From: Gymnogyps californianus
Lineage: Eukaryota; Chordata; Aves; Accipitriformes; Cathartidae
Reading direction: 5' to 3'
NCBI RefSeq assembly: GCF_018139145.2
Contig: NC_059475.1
Coordinates: forward strand, 7,477,437 to 7,541,436
Length of the DNA: 64,000 nt
In this document: positions 1 to 13,400 of the stretch, piece after piece
How the letters are laid out: each line of letters starts with the position of its first letter
Position numbering within the stretch: position 1 is the stretch's first letter
Translations under genes and position numbers: made by a program
The notes under the pieces: generated by a model
The model's database searches: none
Told to the model about the DNA's origin: nothing
The model's input: the letters and a program-made list of their open reading frames with translations, nothing else

Positions 1-1557
1 CCTATGCCAGGACAACAGAAGAGATAAAATGGCAAGGATGAGAAGCCAGGATGCTTTAACTGGCCAAAGGTTGTCAAAAGTTTTAGAGACAGTAAAGAAA
101 CCTTTCAGACCTTCCCATGTTGGTAAAGCTCAAAGAATCCATATTTTCCCTTACATGTACACCAAGATCTCTTTATTATATATTTATATTTTAAATGATT
201 GTGAAGGAGTGGGCTAATGAAAACCAGACATAGCAAATAACAAATCAGCCTTTCTGAAGAGCAGGGTTAATTTTGTCAGTGTAACTTCAGTTTACACATT
301 GCTTTATCTACCATACATATATATCTAGAGGTTTTTCTTTCCATAGTGCATTATTTTGTTCTATAAATATAACTTCACAGATGTCCCTTCACACAAAAAA
401 AAGGGGAGAGGGGAAAAAAAAAATCTATCTCTGCTCTCTGAATGATGTTCAAGGCAAATAATTTCTAAGAACTGAAGGGCATTCCTTCTTTTGTTTATTC
501 ACTTCTGTGCATAAGAAAGGGATTTTAAGAGCTATACTAGATATTCACTGGTGACATTATAAAAGAAGAATTTTTTTCTTTTTTTCCCCCAGTATTTCTG
601 TGCCATGCCAGAGATTCTTTTTTTTATTTCAGTTGAGTGAGTTATGCTGGCATTTTAGGCCCACTTACAGATTGTATTAGAGCGTGAGTATCATAGTGCT
701 TTTTCAACATCTCTGTTTAATACAGCCTTCCTACCTGCACACTCAGATATGATTCTTTATTCTTTTAAGCCACACAGCCAATTTTAGAGGTTTCTGTTCC
801 TAGGTACTTGTTCCTGACCCTGTGCTGCACTTTTGGTTGTGCCACACTCCTGCACATGGAGTTACCTGGGTCAGAAAAAATCTTCCAGGGTTTTCTGGTT
901 TGTTATTGAACCTGAAAAATTTAATTGAATGAATCTACAGCATATTTCCATAAATGCTTTGGATTGCCACAACTCAAGTGACAATAAATTTTGTCACAAG
1001 GGCAGGAAACATTGGTAAGGCTGAAGAGTGATACGTGAAATGCAGGAGTGTATTTTGTCAGAAAGTTTATGGTTAATATGATATTTTTAATAAAGTTGTG
1101 TTTCTTGAGGAGATTAAAATTTAAACCCATGTTGCAAAAGTCAGAAGAAAAATGTTTTGTAGTCATTGGTCCTCTTTTTCAGCACTACACACATTTAGAC
1201 ATACACTTAATAATTTTATTCCTCTTATTTCTGTTGCATGCAGAACTGAAACACCCACTCAGGTTTGCTTCTTCCCTCTATCCAATTTCTTTAGTTTTTG
1301 ATAATGCTTATTATCTGGAAAAGTTTGTTTCTCTGTTGTCAATGGCTTGGGTCACAATTTCCATTGCATTGTTTCCTGTTTCTACAGATCATGAATTTGG
1401 TAGCTGGAATAATAATAACAAAACCCCAACAGAAAAAATATGTAAAATAGAGCATTTAAAAGTAGTCCCGTCACCAAAGTATTTGTTTCATATGAATAGC
1501 AAATGCCTGAAATAGCTCTCTTAAATGAAATAATTGAATATTTCAGTTCTCCAAGAC

Positions 1558-1571
1558 TTCCACATGTGGAA
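1558..1571. repeat. Perfect 14-bp palindrome, second copy of the E-box core
   Basis: TTCCACATGTGGAA is identical to the core of the palindrome at 2001-2016, about 440 bp away. The flanks differ, so this is not an obvious larger duplication. Confidence 0.6.
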
Positions 1572-2000
1572 CCCCCTGAAGGTTATAAATTCATGCTCAA
1601 AGACATTTGGATTAGCATCTTGAATGTATATCAGCTTCTCATCATCACAGCATCATGATCATTCTTCATCTGCAGACCTGTGAAGTAAGAGAGCTATTGT
1701 TTCTGCCTAAAAGGTGGCAAACTACAGTACAGAAAGGATAACTCTTTCAAAATCATACAAAAAACCTGTAGAATATCTGGGAATAATCTGAGATTTTCCT
1801 AATTTGTAAGATAGTGTGGAGCTGCTGGTTCATCCTTCCTCCATCCACAAATCGAAATTACCAAAATAAGATGAAACTTGCATTGGCAAAAGATGACAAA
1901 ATGATCTGTGCCAAACAGAAAGAAGAAGGATCACATCACTTGGAGGAGAACTACAGTCCTATTTGTGCACTAGACAGAGATAGACTTTCTGCCATAGAAA

Positions 2001-2016
2001 ATTCCACATGTGGAAT
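2001..2016. repeat. Perfect 16-bp palindrome containing CACATGTG
   Basis: ATTCCACATGTGGAAT reads the same on both strands. Its 14-bp core TTCCACATGTGGAA also occurs at 1558-1571. The centre is an E-box of the type bound by basic helix-loop-helix proteins. Whether it is bound is not known. Confidence 0.6.
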
Positions 2017-5000
2017 CTGGATTTGGTCCCTTGCTCTTGGCCCATTGGGGGCTGGAGGTTTATGAGACACCATATTTCTTCTTGTGGATATGCTGCTTAT
2101 TAAATTGTTCTTTAGAAATGCTCAGCGTAGTATAGCATTAAGTCATAGTGACTGCCTGGGCTGTAGAGCTCAATAGCCAAGAGCTGTCACATAACTACAT
2201 TTTCCACTTCCCTGTCTGCGGCTAAGTGTGAGAGAGGGGAGGGGACCTACTCGAATCAGTGACTTTCTCTGTACAAATCCCCCCTCTCCCCCCAAAAAGG
2301 TTTACATTTTTCATGATTCATTTTGCATTGTGTGGGATTGCCAGTTGTGTGTCCTTGCAGGCAACTGCTCTCTTTACACTTTGAAATCAGGACAAGTATT
2401 TTTTTTTCATAGTCACAAATTAACTTGCTTCAATATTTTCAGAAATGTTTTCCCCAAATTTATTTTCACATCAGTACAGTCTCTTCACACCCTCAATAAT
2501 TCCAGTGCCTATTCTATGATACTTAAATAGTTATTTCTTTAGCTTCCACCTGCACCTTTTGGAAGTGTAGCAGGTTTAGCTCTCATTAAATTGATTTCTA
2601 TTATTTAGTCTCAGCCATTTTCCCCTAGTTCTTTATAATTTTCTTTTCAGTTACATGTCTTATTTCTCTTTGATGTCTTTTAATTTAACATAGTCTGATC
2701 TTTTTTTTTTTTTTTTAGTTCTTTGGTTTTCCAGTAACCTATTCTTCCATCTTTCATCTTTTCCTACATAATGAAATTCAAATAATTGTATGGTTTAGCT
2801 ACTCATTCCTCAATTATGAACTGTGGAGACTGTGAGGAGATGAATAGGCTTTGTGTGAAATATTCTAGAAGCAGCTTTTTGGTTAGATTTAAAATAAACA
2901 GGAATTTAAAAATTGATCAGAATTTAAATGAAGTAGAAACCTAAATCCATATGCCAAGCAAAGAACCTAATTTGTTTTACCCATATATAACATGGATTTC
3001 TCTTTAAATAGCCAGTCACCAAGAAAAATAAATTCTTATGCCGATTTATTATTCTTAGCTCTCCCAGAGAGCTTGCAGAAAAGGCTTACACTTAAGACTA
3101 TATTACGGTCTCTCCTTGTGTAGAGACGTAATAATAGTATCTCACAGGACTGCTTCAAGACATAACTGGCTAATGTTTGGAGAAATCATTACCAACTTTC
3201 AGGTCGTAAGAAAGATAGCTTAGTACTATTAACAAATGAGTTCATTCAGTGATATCACTGAAAATTGACAAACTTAAATTGGAAACATTAATATGATGGT
3301 ATGTTAAGCAAAAGTTTTATTCTGTTTTGAATCCTTTGTTCTGCAGAACCATTCTACTGCTTGGTAAGGTTAGTGGATTGTCTGAACTGTGATGATGGTA
3401 CAGCTGCTCTGGTAACTGTATTGATACTACACTGCTAGACTTGAGGAGCTTATGTAGTACCCAATGGTATTATCTGTCGCTCCCTTGAACTGACTGAAGG
3501 ATCTCAAAATGTTCCCTATCCATCACAACCACCACTTTTAAAGGTTTTGTTCCTGCCTTTCCCTTACTTCTGTCATTTCACATGCCATAGTCTGGATGTA
3601 TACAGTGACTGTTTAGGCTTTTTGATAGCGTGAACGTGAAAGAAATGCAATACAAATATTTCACATCATGTAGAATTTTCTCTATTTCAATAACTGTTTC
3701 TTCCCTACTTGATTATATTACATCAGTTACTGCCTACTGTGGTGTGTATCTCCCTGCACAAATGACCAGTCAGATGGTTTGCTTCAGATATGAGACATTT
3801 TTATGAAAAACAGATCCATTATTCCAATAGGCTTATTAACTTAGAAACAGATAATATACAAGATAAGATTTTTAAACTATGGTCTGATTTATGGCAGTTA
3901 AATTATTGTAAATTTGACAAATCTCTTGGATATCCGATGTTCTTACGGGAAACATGACTTTAAATTTTTCCTTATACTGATTTCACAGGAAATGTTCAAT
4001 ACTACACATTTAATTTTACTGATAAAGGTAAGTCTGAAATTCATGTCAACTCATTATAACCTTACATTTTCTTTCATTTAAAAACAATTCTCCTCCTATT
4101 TCTGCCCCTTTCCACAAATAAAAAACACACTTTGGTAGAAACAGGGTAAAATCAGGCTCCTCAGATTACCTTTTCCTCTTCTACTTTCAAGAGAAAGACA
4201 AAGGTTTAAAAATCATTGAAGAAAACATGAAGCCCTATATTATTTACATGAGTAAGGATTCTACAGATGGAGCCTGACATAAGGGTGATTCAGTCGTGTG
4301 GGTAAAAGAGAAACTTCTCCAAACCTTTTCGCACAACTGGGAATATCTCTCATCTAGTGTTTTTCTGATGCCTGGAAAGAAAAATATCCTTTTCCTCCCT
4401 CTGTATAGTCTATATTTTGTGTAATTATGCATTTTGGGTATTTTCTTCTGATCACCTCACTGACTTCAGTGGGCATTGCATCAGGCCTTACTAGCAAAAA
4501 TCCTTAGGCCGGATCTGTAGCAAGTATAAATACACATAGCTTTGTTAACTTGAGTGGAGTTTTGCAGCTGAGGTGGTTTGATTGTGTTTTGATGAGATTG
4601 TAAACCTCTATACAAGCATGAACATAAACAGATTGATATAAATGCTTACAAAGTACCCGTAGAGCAAATTCTTGTCAACTGTGGTAGTCAAGCACTATAG
4701 TATTCTGTATTACAAAGGACTGTTTCTCATGAACCAAAAATATACATGTTTGTGTAAGGTTGCAATGCTGCCATTGCATGTTCTTTATTTTTAACAAAAT
4801 CAAAATCCAGGATTCAGTAGCTAAATGAATACTGAGATCAGTGAGTGTTTTGCAATTTGATGAGAGTGTGAGATAGGCCTAGAGTTCTGTGGTTGAGTGG
4901 TTTTTTTAGAGTCCAGTTTCAAATGGTGCGATATATCTTCAGTTTTACTTTAATGAGATATGAGGGTACATACTCAGCTTCTTGCTGATCTGAAAAAGGT

Positions 5001-5108
5001 ACAAAAGAAATGCAGAAACCTGACGCTTTCATTGAAACCATGGAAAATCAAGGGCCCTCAACATCTTTGCAAATCGTGTGTTAAGTGCCTCAAGCTGATG
5101 ACAAAAAT

Positions 5109-5177
5109 TGGAGTTCCCTGAATGGAACTCCAGAGTGCATTTCACATAGTGTGAAATCTCCATTGAAAATACTCTGG
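5109..5177. repeat. Cluster of overlapping hairpins
   Basis: Three perfect inverted repeats lie within 70 bp. The first has a 9-bp stem TGGAGTTCC/GGAACTCCA with a 6-base loop (5109-5117 and 5124-5132). The second has an 8-bp stem ATTTCACA/TGTGAAAT with a 3-base loop (5139-5146 and 5150-5157). The third is an outer 7-bp stem CCAGAGT/ACTCTGG (5130-5136 and 5171-5177) that encloses the second hairpin and competes with the end of the first. Possible origins are a decayed palindromic DNA transposon, a structured RNA, or chance. Confidence 0.55.
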
Positions 5178-5950
5178 TCTATGGTGTTAAAATCAATACA
5201 AACTAAAAATTAAATGAACTCAAAAAAAGTAGTACCATAATGGATAACCCCAAATCTTCTGACTCATTACCTCCTTCAACCCAAACTGCGTATATCCTTC
5301 AGCTGATACAAAAATACTTGGCATTAATCTATTGTTATGAATGTCACTGTTCTCTACAATTTGCTTAAGATTATATTTTTTGGAGTATTATAATTGGCAA
5401 TTTGGCAGAGCATAAAGTATGAGCTAATGAGTTGAAAGAACAGACTGTACTTGCAAATTCAAAACATTTACATATGGACTATCTACAGTCTCTTCTGAAA
5501 ATTTGTATTCTGAGTACCAGGTTCTGACCTCACTTGCAACTCCATTACCCCATATTCAGCACAGAGAGTAACATTTTCTGATATAGTAGTTTCCCCAGTG
5601 TAAAGAAGTACCTCATATTTTGAGTATGTAACTCAAACGCAACCTTAAAGTAACTGATGCTCCGCAACTTTGTCAGCACTGACGAAGGTCAGAAAGTAAA
5701 GACAAACATGCCCCTTTGCTTCCTCCTCTGATCTTCATACATTTAACACTACTTAAAACCCTTTCTAAAAAGTTCAAGACCATTATTTTGGCCCCACTTT
5801 CCTGTGGAGGACTGCTGGAGTACACTGTACCTGGCTTGCACTTCATTCATTCATTGAAAAGTCCCCTCCTATCCAGCCATTCAGGTTCTGTGGTGATGAT
5901 GATGACAGCAATATAAAAGCCTAAAAGAGATCAAGTCAAATGAGTAACAA

Positions 5951-6384
5951 AGCTGGTGAAGGGCCTAGAGAACAAGTCTTATGACGAGCAGCTGAGGGAC
6001 CTGAGTTTGTTTAGTCTGGAGAAAAGGAGGCTGAGGGGAGACCTTATCACTCTCTACAACTACCTGAAAGGAGGTTGTAGTGAGGTGGGGGTCGGTCTCT
6101 TTTCCCAGGTAACAAATAATACGACGAGAGGAAAAGGCCTCAAGTTGCGCCAGGGGAGGTTTAGATTGGATATAAGGAAAAATTTCTTCACTGAAAGGGT
6201 TATCAAGCACTGGAAGAGGCTGCCCAGGGAAGTGGTTGAGCCACCACCCCTGGAGGTATTTAAAAGACGTGTAGATGTGGCACTTGGGGACATGGTTTAG
6301 TGGTGGACTTGGCAGTGCTAGGTTAACGGTTGGACTCTGATCTTAAAGGTCTTTTCCAACCTAAATGATTCTGTGATTCTATGA
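5951..6384 (+). mobile_element. CR1 LINE, 5'-truncated 3' end
   Basis: This is the 3' terminus of a chicken-repeat-1 non-LTR retrotransposon, 5'-truncated as is usual for CR1. It covers the last part of ORF2, which encodes the endonuclease/reverse transcriptase polyprotein, plus the short 3' UTR. One frame is open from the truncation to a TAG at 6298-6300, about 115 codons. It carries the conserved C-terminal motifs [37 protein letters not shown] and [11 protein letters not shown]. The UTR ends with the family signature, a run of the type GATCTTAAAGGTCTTTTCC followed by ATTCTGTGATTCTATGA at 6368-6384. CR1 insertions normally lack target duplications, and none is seen. The reverse transcriptase core lies upstream of the truncation, so the copy is not functional. 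Identification is firm; the subfamily is not determined. Confidence 0.96.
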
Positions 6385-7470
6385 ATATGCTCCTTACACC
6401 AAAAAAAAGAGCTCTCCCTTCTATCAGCTGTGATCAGGGACATTTTGGCTGCATCTTGTAGTCCACCTTCTAACTTTTTATATGATTTTTATATATTATC
6501 TATATATACTTCAAAATATGAAAGTCAAACCTATAAGTGTCATAAGTAGACTTTATACTTGAATTAATTAAATACCTCTGAATTGTCCTTGGTTCTCTTT
6601 TTAAGTGAGGAAGCAGTCCTAGTTTCAAGTTTGTCTCCATAGCAGCAAATGAAGGAATTTCTGAGAGATCCCTGTGTCCAGTTCCCTAGTGCAGCCGGCA
6701 GCTATGCCATACAGTCTGTTATATACGCTGCTCAAGCACCATCATCATCAGGCATTTTCTGGCCCCAGGACTTTTACTGAAAACTGTTCCAGAATCCCTG
6801 ATGATTATAAACCTCTTCCTAATTTCCAGTCCATGTATCATAACTCTGCTTTAATAATCGTGGCATCCCTTCACTTTACAGAAAGAATGGCATCTCTGTT
6901 AAAACATTTTTACTTGTATACTCCAAATTCATCAAAAAGAGATGAAAAATTAAGCCCTTTCAGAGACACCTTGCTCATACACTTAAAAGGATGGTCAATG
7001 TTAGTAATAAGAACATTTAATTGGCCTTGGAAAATGAAATCAGTGTTCTATAGGCCAGTTGTATGACGAAGATTAAAGGGGCTCTAACTTGCCACATCTT
7101 TGTAGGCTAACAGGCTAATTTGGTAGCAAGCTAGTAGACATATTACCTGCTTTAAAACTCCACAGAAAAGGTCCAAAAGAATATTACAGTCCAGATCACT
7201 TATTATTAGCTATGTATTTTTGTAAAAATGTTATCAAACATTTAAAATCCAAAATTTCCTTCACAAAAGCGGAATTTCACATAACTTAAGTGTCTTTGAG
7301 AATCAGGGATCAAATTTTACAGGCCAAAACCACAACAGTGCCTAAATATATTTTAGAATTGGGAATCAGGTGCTCCAAATATTTTGCCTGGTAATGCCTT
7401 GACAGATGATAGCACTGTATGACTGGTGTCAGGATGTTTAAAAAGCTTATGATTTGTCTTTTACTATTCT

Positions 7471-7487
7471 CACACACACACACACAC
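7471..7487. repeat. CA microsatellite
   Basis: A short dinucleotide run of about eight and a half CA units, followed by CGTG. Confidence 0.9.
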
Positions 7488-10400
7488 GTGCATAGTCCCA
7501 TCAAAGCATTTGTGTACATCAAAGCATTTGGTTTTAAACATGGGACGATGCTGTTTGTAAAAGATTATAATCTGACATCCACGTATCCAGGCTTTGTTTC
7601 ACTCTCAGGGAAAATTTAGATTATTTGGAATCTCCTTAAAAAACATTATACAAATGTGCATAAAGCTCTCCTTAGTCATTTACAAAATTCTGTCACCATA
7701 AAAAAGGAAGTTTCGTTTGGTTTGGAATATGTTTAACGGTTTCAATTGCTGTTGTAATAAAAGTAAATTATTTTGCTTCACCACTGAAAAATGACCATAA
7801 AGATACTAAAATAAAATACCAAACTTTTTTGATTAGAAGTTTTCATACTATTAAAACAGCAAACAATTAAAACAGTTCGTTTTCATGCCTTTTAGTACTG
7901 CCTTTGTAGAAAATCATTACATGCACTCAATTCATTTTCAACCTAAGATTTCTAAATCCCATGGTTGGATTAGTCAGGTATATAGCTGAGTTGATTAACT
8001 TGCTAATTGCATATGATAATTTTAACTATAGAAAAATTCATCACAGGACAATTATTAGGACACATAGTATTTAGCTACTTATTTGCAGAGCACCTTCAAA
8101 TACGAGTCAATAATGGCACTGAGGTACAAGAAGAGCAGAAATAGGGGGATGTTCAGATCTTAACAGTAAAAATAAGTGCAAACATAAAATATTGTACATG
8201 CAGAGAAACAGAAAATGTTGGGTGTCTTTGACAGATGATGTTTAAGAAGGGGTACAGTAATGGTATACAAAACAATGGACACAAAGATTCACAACTTTTA
8301 TCCAACCCATTTTTAAACTCAAGCAGAAGGACTCATCTCATTATATGATTGGAGTTTTAAGGTAATAAAAATATTTGTTTACATCATACTTAATAAGGCT
8401 TTCTAGAGGCCTGCATAGAGGTTAAACAGCCTCTATACTGGGAGTTAACACAGATCAAGAACTTCATGGCAACTAAAAAAAGTCAGCTGCTTAATGGATA
8501 AGGAGACCACCTATTTTTTATTTTTAACTGTAGGATAGGCTTTGGACTGCTCTACAAAGGCAAACTGATTCATGGAAGGCTAAGAACAGAATTTGTTATG
8601 AGCCAGCAACAATACACTAACTCCCTGGATAAAGTAAGACTTTGCTTGATCTTTTTGTATCATAGTATTGTCTAAGAGTGATATATTAATAAAACAGCCT
8701 TCTTAACCATTCTACTGTAGCTTACTCCACATTAATTTCCCTGTGTAAACAAGTCCTGGAATTCATAGGGAGAAAAAAATCATAAAGAGAATACAAATCT
8801 CTTACAGTGCAGGATTTACATTTATCAGAAGTTGGTGATTATGAAAGTTATGAAACTGTACTTGGCAAATGATAAATTGAGTACAGTTTGGTGGTCTTTA
8901 TGTTCCTCAAGCTAGCCTTGTCCTAGAAGCATAAACATTATTAGGCCACTACCCTTTCCCTGATGCTACTGACATCTATAGAAATGCTATATTTTCTCCA
9001 GTCCTTCTCAAGATATGGCATTACTCTATATTTCCTCCTCATAAATTTTCTAGAATTGTTAACCTGTAACTTAGCTTGGATTCTACCAGTGCTACATTTC
9101 ACTTTTTCAAGGAACAGATGCGAGTTCCTGTAAAACAATATGAACCTGTTATGCATGATTGTGTTTTCATTCTAATTGTAAGATGGGCTAAATTTCTGAT
9201 CAGGCGAAACTAATGGAATGCAGCCAAATTCCTACTATTGCTTACAAGTGTAAAGAATAACAATGCCTTTAGCAACCTCTGTTCATTAAAGGTTTGAGGA
9301 TGGTTCCTTTAAATCTATGTTAACATTGCTTTCCAATTTACTACAAAGAGGAAACTTATGCTAACAAGGAGACAGTGTTATGGGGATGGAAACTATACAT
9401 GATCCAATCAGTGAAGCCGGAGGTGGGAGGAACAGCTGCTTCTTAAGTAATGACATATAAGTAATATTAGTCCCATTGGTTTAATTACATTGTAACCTTA
9501 AACAACAAACATCTGTTTTCTATGTTTTCTTCCCAAAGGCCCTGACATTTCCAACATAACCAAACCTTCTTATATTTTTCATGATAAAATAGTTTGAAGC
9601 AGTCAATAGTAGGAATGTTATTAGTGTTAAAAAAAAAACCACACCCAAAACCAAAATCAAGATCCACAGGAAAAAAGTATCACAGTTGTTCTTTTAGTTT
9701 TCTTGCTTCCTATATTCTACTTGATTGTACGCTACAAAATGCAGAGATGAAGGATGGGGGAAAGAGTAGATTAAGATGTCAGTATTTTTTCTCCTTTTCT
9801 CCTGTCCTCATGACTGTTTGCAAAGAACACATACCTGTGAGCTGTGAGACATATTTAACTTGCTGATCAATTCTCTTGCCAATATAAAAATAACTGGTGA
9901 ATCACTGTGCAGATCTCAAGCATGTTTTTAAATTCCATTGTGTTTTCCTTTCTCTCTTTGGTGCATCTACAAAAACAATCCATTTTTAGGTCTTGTATAC
10001 TTGGGGTATGATGTACTGCTGTGATAAAGAGTGAGGGAATCTGCATAAGTCCATGTGCCATACAGGAGGTCTGAGTGAATCACAGGAAAAGGGAGAAAAT
10101 CCTACAGGGCAAAGACTTGTTTTATAGTAAAATTCAATGTCCTGAAAAATTGTGTTTGCAAGTAGATGCTTCTAGATATCAAGTGACAGGTCCCTAGAAA
10201 TACCTAAAATGAGACAGCTAGGTAGGAAGGTAAGTGGGAAAGGAAAGCAGGATGGATAGTCTTGCAGATATGGTTATGTACTTGTCTTTCGGAGAAACTT
10301 ACCTAAATTCAGGAACTCAATAACGTTCAGTGGAATTTATCTATGGTGTAGGAAATAATTTTTGAAGGAGGATTGCAAATGCAGAAAAGTAGACAGAAAT

Positions 10401-13400
10401 AACTATTTCAGGATGCTGTAAATTGCATTATATTTATGTATTTCAAGAAAGATACAGTATGTATTAAAGATGGAATTCAAATTTAGACTGCATTTTAATA
10501 ATTAATGAAAAAATCATTAGACTAATACTATAAATTTTATAGATTATATGCATGGTACATACAAGATTAGCTGTGTCTATGAAATTTTGTAGATCTGTAG
10601 GGTGGGGAAATTCACAATTAGAGGTATGACCCAACCCCCCAAACTGATAATGAATTAACCACACACTTAAAAGACATTTCATTATTTTATGTATCACATT
10701 AGAATGTACTGATTGTTAAAGATGTTAAAATATTTGGAAAATAACTGCTTTTCACATTGCCCAAAAATGTTTGCAAATACATCGTATTCCACAAATACTC
10801 TGATCTGAAAAATACAAAAATATGTGTTTGAAATATTTTTATATATATTCTAAACATAATAACCTTGTGGTTTGTTATAAAATGTGCCTGAATTTAATTT
10901 AAAAGGGGTAAAACCTAATTGAAATCTGAAAAAAAAAATTAATTTCAGAATGAAATCTTTGCATGACATACTTTTTTGTTTTCCAGGAAGACTGTGCTGT
11001 CTTGCATGCAAAAATGGGTAATTCCCAGCTACTTTCAGTCTACCTAGCAGTTATTTTTACAGACCTACAACAGATTTTGCTTTTAAAATGCTCTTTCTAC
11101 AGTATCACAACAGAATACCTTTACTTACTTGCTGCTTCCATGCACATGTTAAAGATCATACCAGAGTAACTGACAAATCTTGCCTCAGATCTTCAAGCCG
11201 TTACCAGTGCCAGCTATTCACCCTGATCGTTTTTTTGAGGGCTTTGCTCTCAGCTATAGAGTCAGTTAATGGAATGTGCATCCCCATCTTAGCCGGTCTA
11301 GTCTGAACTGGCATTTTACCTTGAGCAACTCATAAAAGTAGATTTTAACCTAAGATTCTGAATTATGAACTGAAACTGCAGAGACAATAGCAGACATTGT
11401 GTTCTACAGGCTCCACTGCAGGGAAACAACCTGAAGCAGAAGAACAGGGGTGCGACAAAAAATAAATTGTCATAGTCAGATTTCTGAGTTCATTTATCAG
11501 TATCTTGTCTGCCACATTAGCGGTCTTAAGCATAGGAGTACTTCTGAACTAGGATGAAGTTCTCCAGTCTTTCTTAGTGTAGTGCCTTCAATCTGTGATG
11601 GAAGGCCATATTTCTAAACTGTAACATCATTTGTGTGGTTTCGTTTTAATTTGTAATTAATTTGAAAAATGACCATCAAAATTAAATGCAGTAATCCACT
11701 ATCTCACAAGATACTACATCATTGATCCTGATCAGTTGTCTTCGTATTATGAATGCCAGCATTAAATTAAATATCTTAGCAAAGCATCACTTTGGGAGTA
11801 ATGATAACCCCAGGTGTGTTTATATACAGACTTACATCTTGAAAAGACATCTGCATGCATTCTGTGAATAAGGTGCACAATAGTAGCTCCTGCATGCATC
11901 CTTTTGCACTTAATTGTGTTAAAATGTGAGTTTGTTAAACAGCCATGGAAGTTTTCAATTTTAAACTGGGCCAATGAGATAAACATTGAAATGAAGTCGT
12001 CCGACTCCGCTGAAAAAAATCCAATTAATAAGGTTTCCCATTAACACAGTGGCTTGCGATCTGTCAGCATCCTCTGTTTTATGTTGATTTTTCCATACAT
12101 ATTCCTCAATGCTAAATAAAATGCCTAAAATCTAGAAATTTTATGTGAACAACAAGCTAATCTGCTCAAAATTTCTACATAGTTTGTTTGATGACATTTA
12201 ATTCCATAAAATTGGAACTGATTTGCAACACTCCTATTTTTGTGTATCAGTCCCCATTTATTTTTCATCTTGTAGTATCTGTTTCTATACCTTCTTTGGG
12301 CCTGATTCAAAGCTGTTGCTCTTAATACTGCAATGTTTTTTTGGAGCTAGATATTGTTTCACAGTGTATGCTAAGGATATAAATAGGAAGTAAAAATTGC
12401 TGAATTGAGAAATGTGTTATTTGTGTTTTAGATCCCATTACACAGGGCATATCTAAACTGCTAACGATGGCCAGGAAGCAGGCTCAAGCACTGGATCCAT
12501 GATCAGCCACTCAGTTCCTTGGTTTACTTTGGATCGTTCCAAAGCTGGAACTGGAGTGCTCCCAAAAAGCAGGATGAATCAAATCAGTGCATCAAATTTA
12601 GCTTCCTCTACCTACGCAGTCTTTTAAAAACCTATCTCAGAATGTTTAGCACCCTCAAATGCACCCTCATGCCACTCCCTCGTTCCTTTCTATCACCTCA
12701 GTTTTGTGCTATAAAACGAACCTCTCTGGTAGGCGGCAATGTTACAGACACTTTGAAATTTTAAAAGTGTACAATAATGATAATGTATTAAGGCAAGAGA
12801 GCACCACATGGGGACCAGAAGACAGTGAGATCCAACGGCTAGGTACCCTGGATGTGGGCAATCTACCCCAAAAGGGGCTGCCCTTAAGTAGTGTGGATAC
12901 TAATCAAGGTTGGTTTTCTGCTCTACCTAAATGACTTCGCATGGGAGGAAGTAGTTTAAATTAGAAATTTTGTTTTGGTCTCATTTCTAGTTAAGAACAA
13001 TTTTTTTAGAAAAAGAAAAAAATGTACTATCCTAAAGCTCTTGGGAAGGAAAAGAAGGTTTTTTTGTAATGAAAGGTGTGGTAGGACCCACTCACATGTC
13101 ATCTCTGTACCAGGCCAGTCAAATGACAGGTAGTGTTGCATTAAGATAGCATGAAGGTTTTCCTTTTCAGGATTTAAAAGGTGTATGTGACATGTCATTT
13201 CTGGTGACATTAACTTTAAGAAACACATGTAATTGCAGATTTCAGGGAGAAAGGGTATTTGTTGGTTTGTTTGGATTTTCTTTCTTCACTTCAACACAAG
13301 AAGTCAACTGTAAAAAGTTAAATCAGCCCTTCTTGCATTGAGTTGGCAATATCTCCTGAGTTGTAGAAGGTGACGTTTCCTATTTGTTAAATTTTCACAG

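Larger units (their letters stand above)
1..5950. other. Non-coding AT-rich DNA, no gene seen
   Basis: No coding region can be supported. Open frames here, the longest 155 codons at 1048-1515, have no recognisable domain, no splice context and a composition expected of AT-rich non-coding DNA. The stretch contains a purine-rich tract near 394-432, a run of 16 T at 2701-2716, two copies of a 14-bp palindrome (1558-1571 and 2002-2015) and a hairpin cluster at 5109-5177. The segment around 3060-3200 and that around 4446-4515 (ending in a phrase like GGCCGGATCTGTAG) weakly resemble ancient repeats shared by reptiles and birds, but I cannot name the families. Confidence 0.6.

Noticed and set aside
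1048..1515. 155-codon plus-strand frame
   Set aside because: Phe/Leu/Ile-rich chance frame in AT-rich DNA with no family resemblance, no splice context and no codon bias.
5965..6293. Minus-strand frames of 77-81 codons over the CR1
   Set aside because: They are antisense shadows of the CR1 ORF2 C-terminus on the plus strand.
6674..7066. 130-codon plus-strand frame
   Set aside because: No recognisable domain. The composition, including a histidine run from CAT/CAC triplets, fits non-coding DNA.
10987..11017. Very short exon-like segment after TTTTTGTTTTCCAG
   Set aside because: The acceptor is good, but the donor match is weak and a segment of about 30 bases carries too little information.
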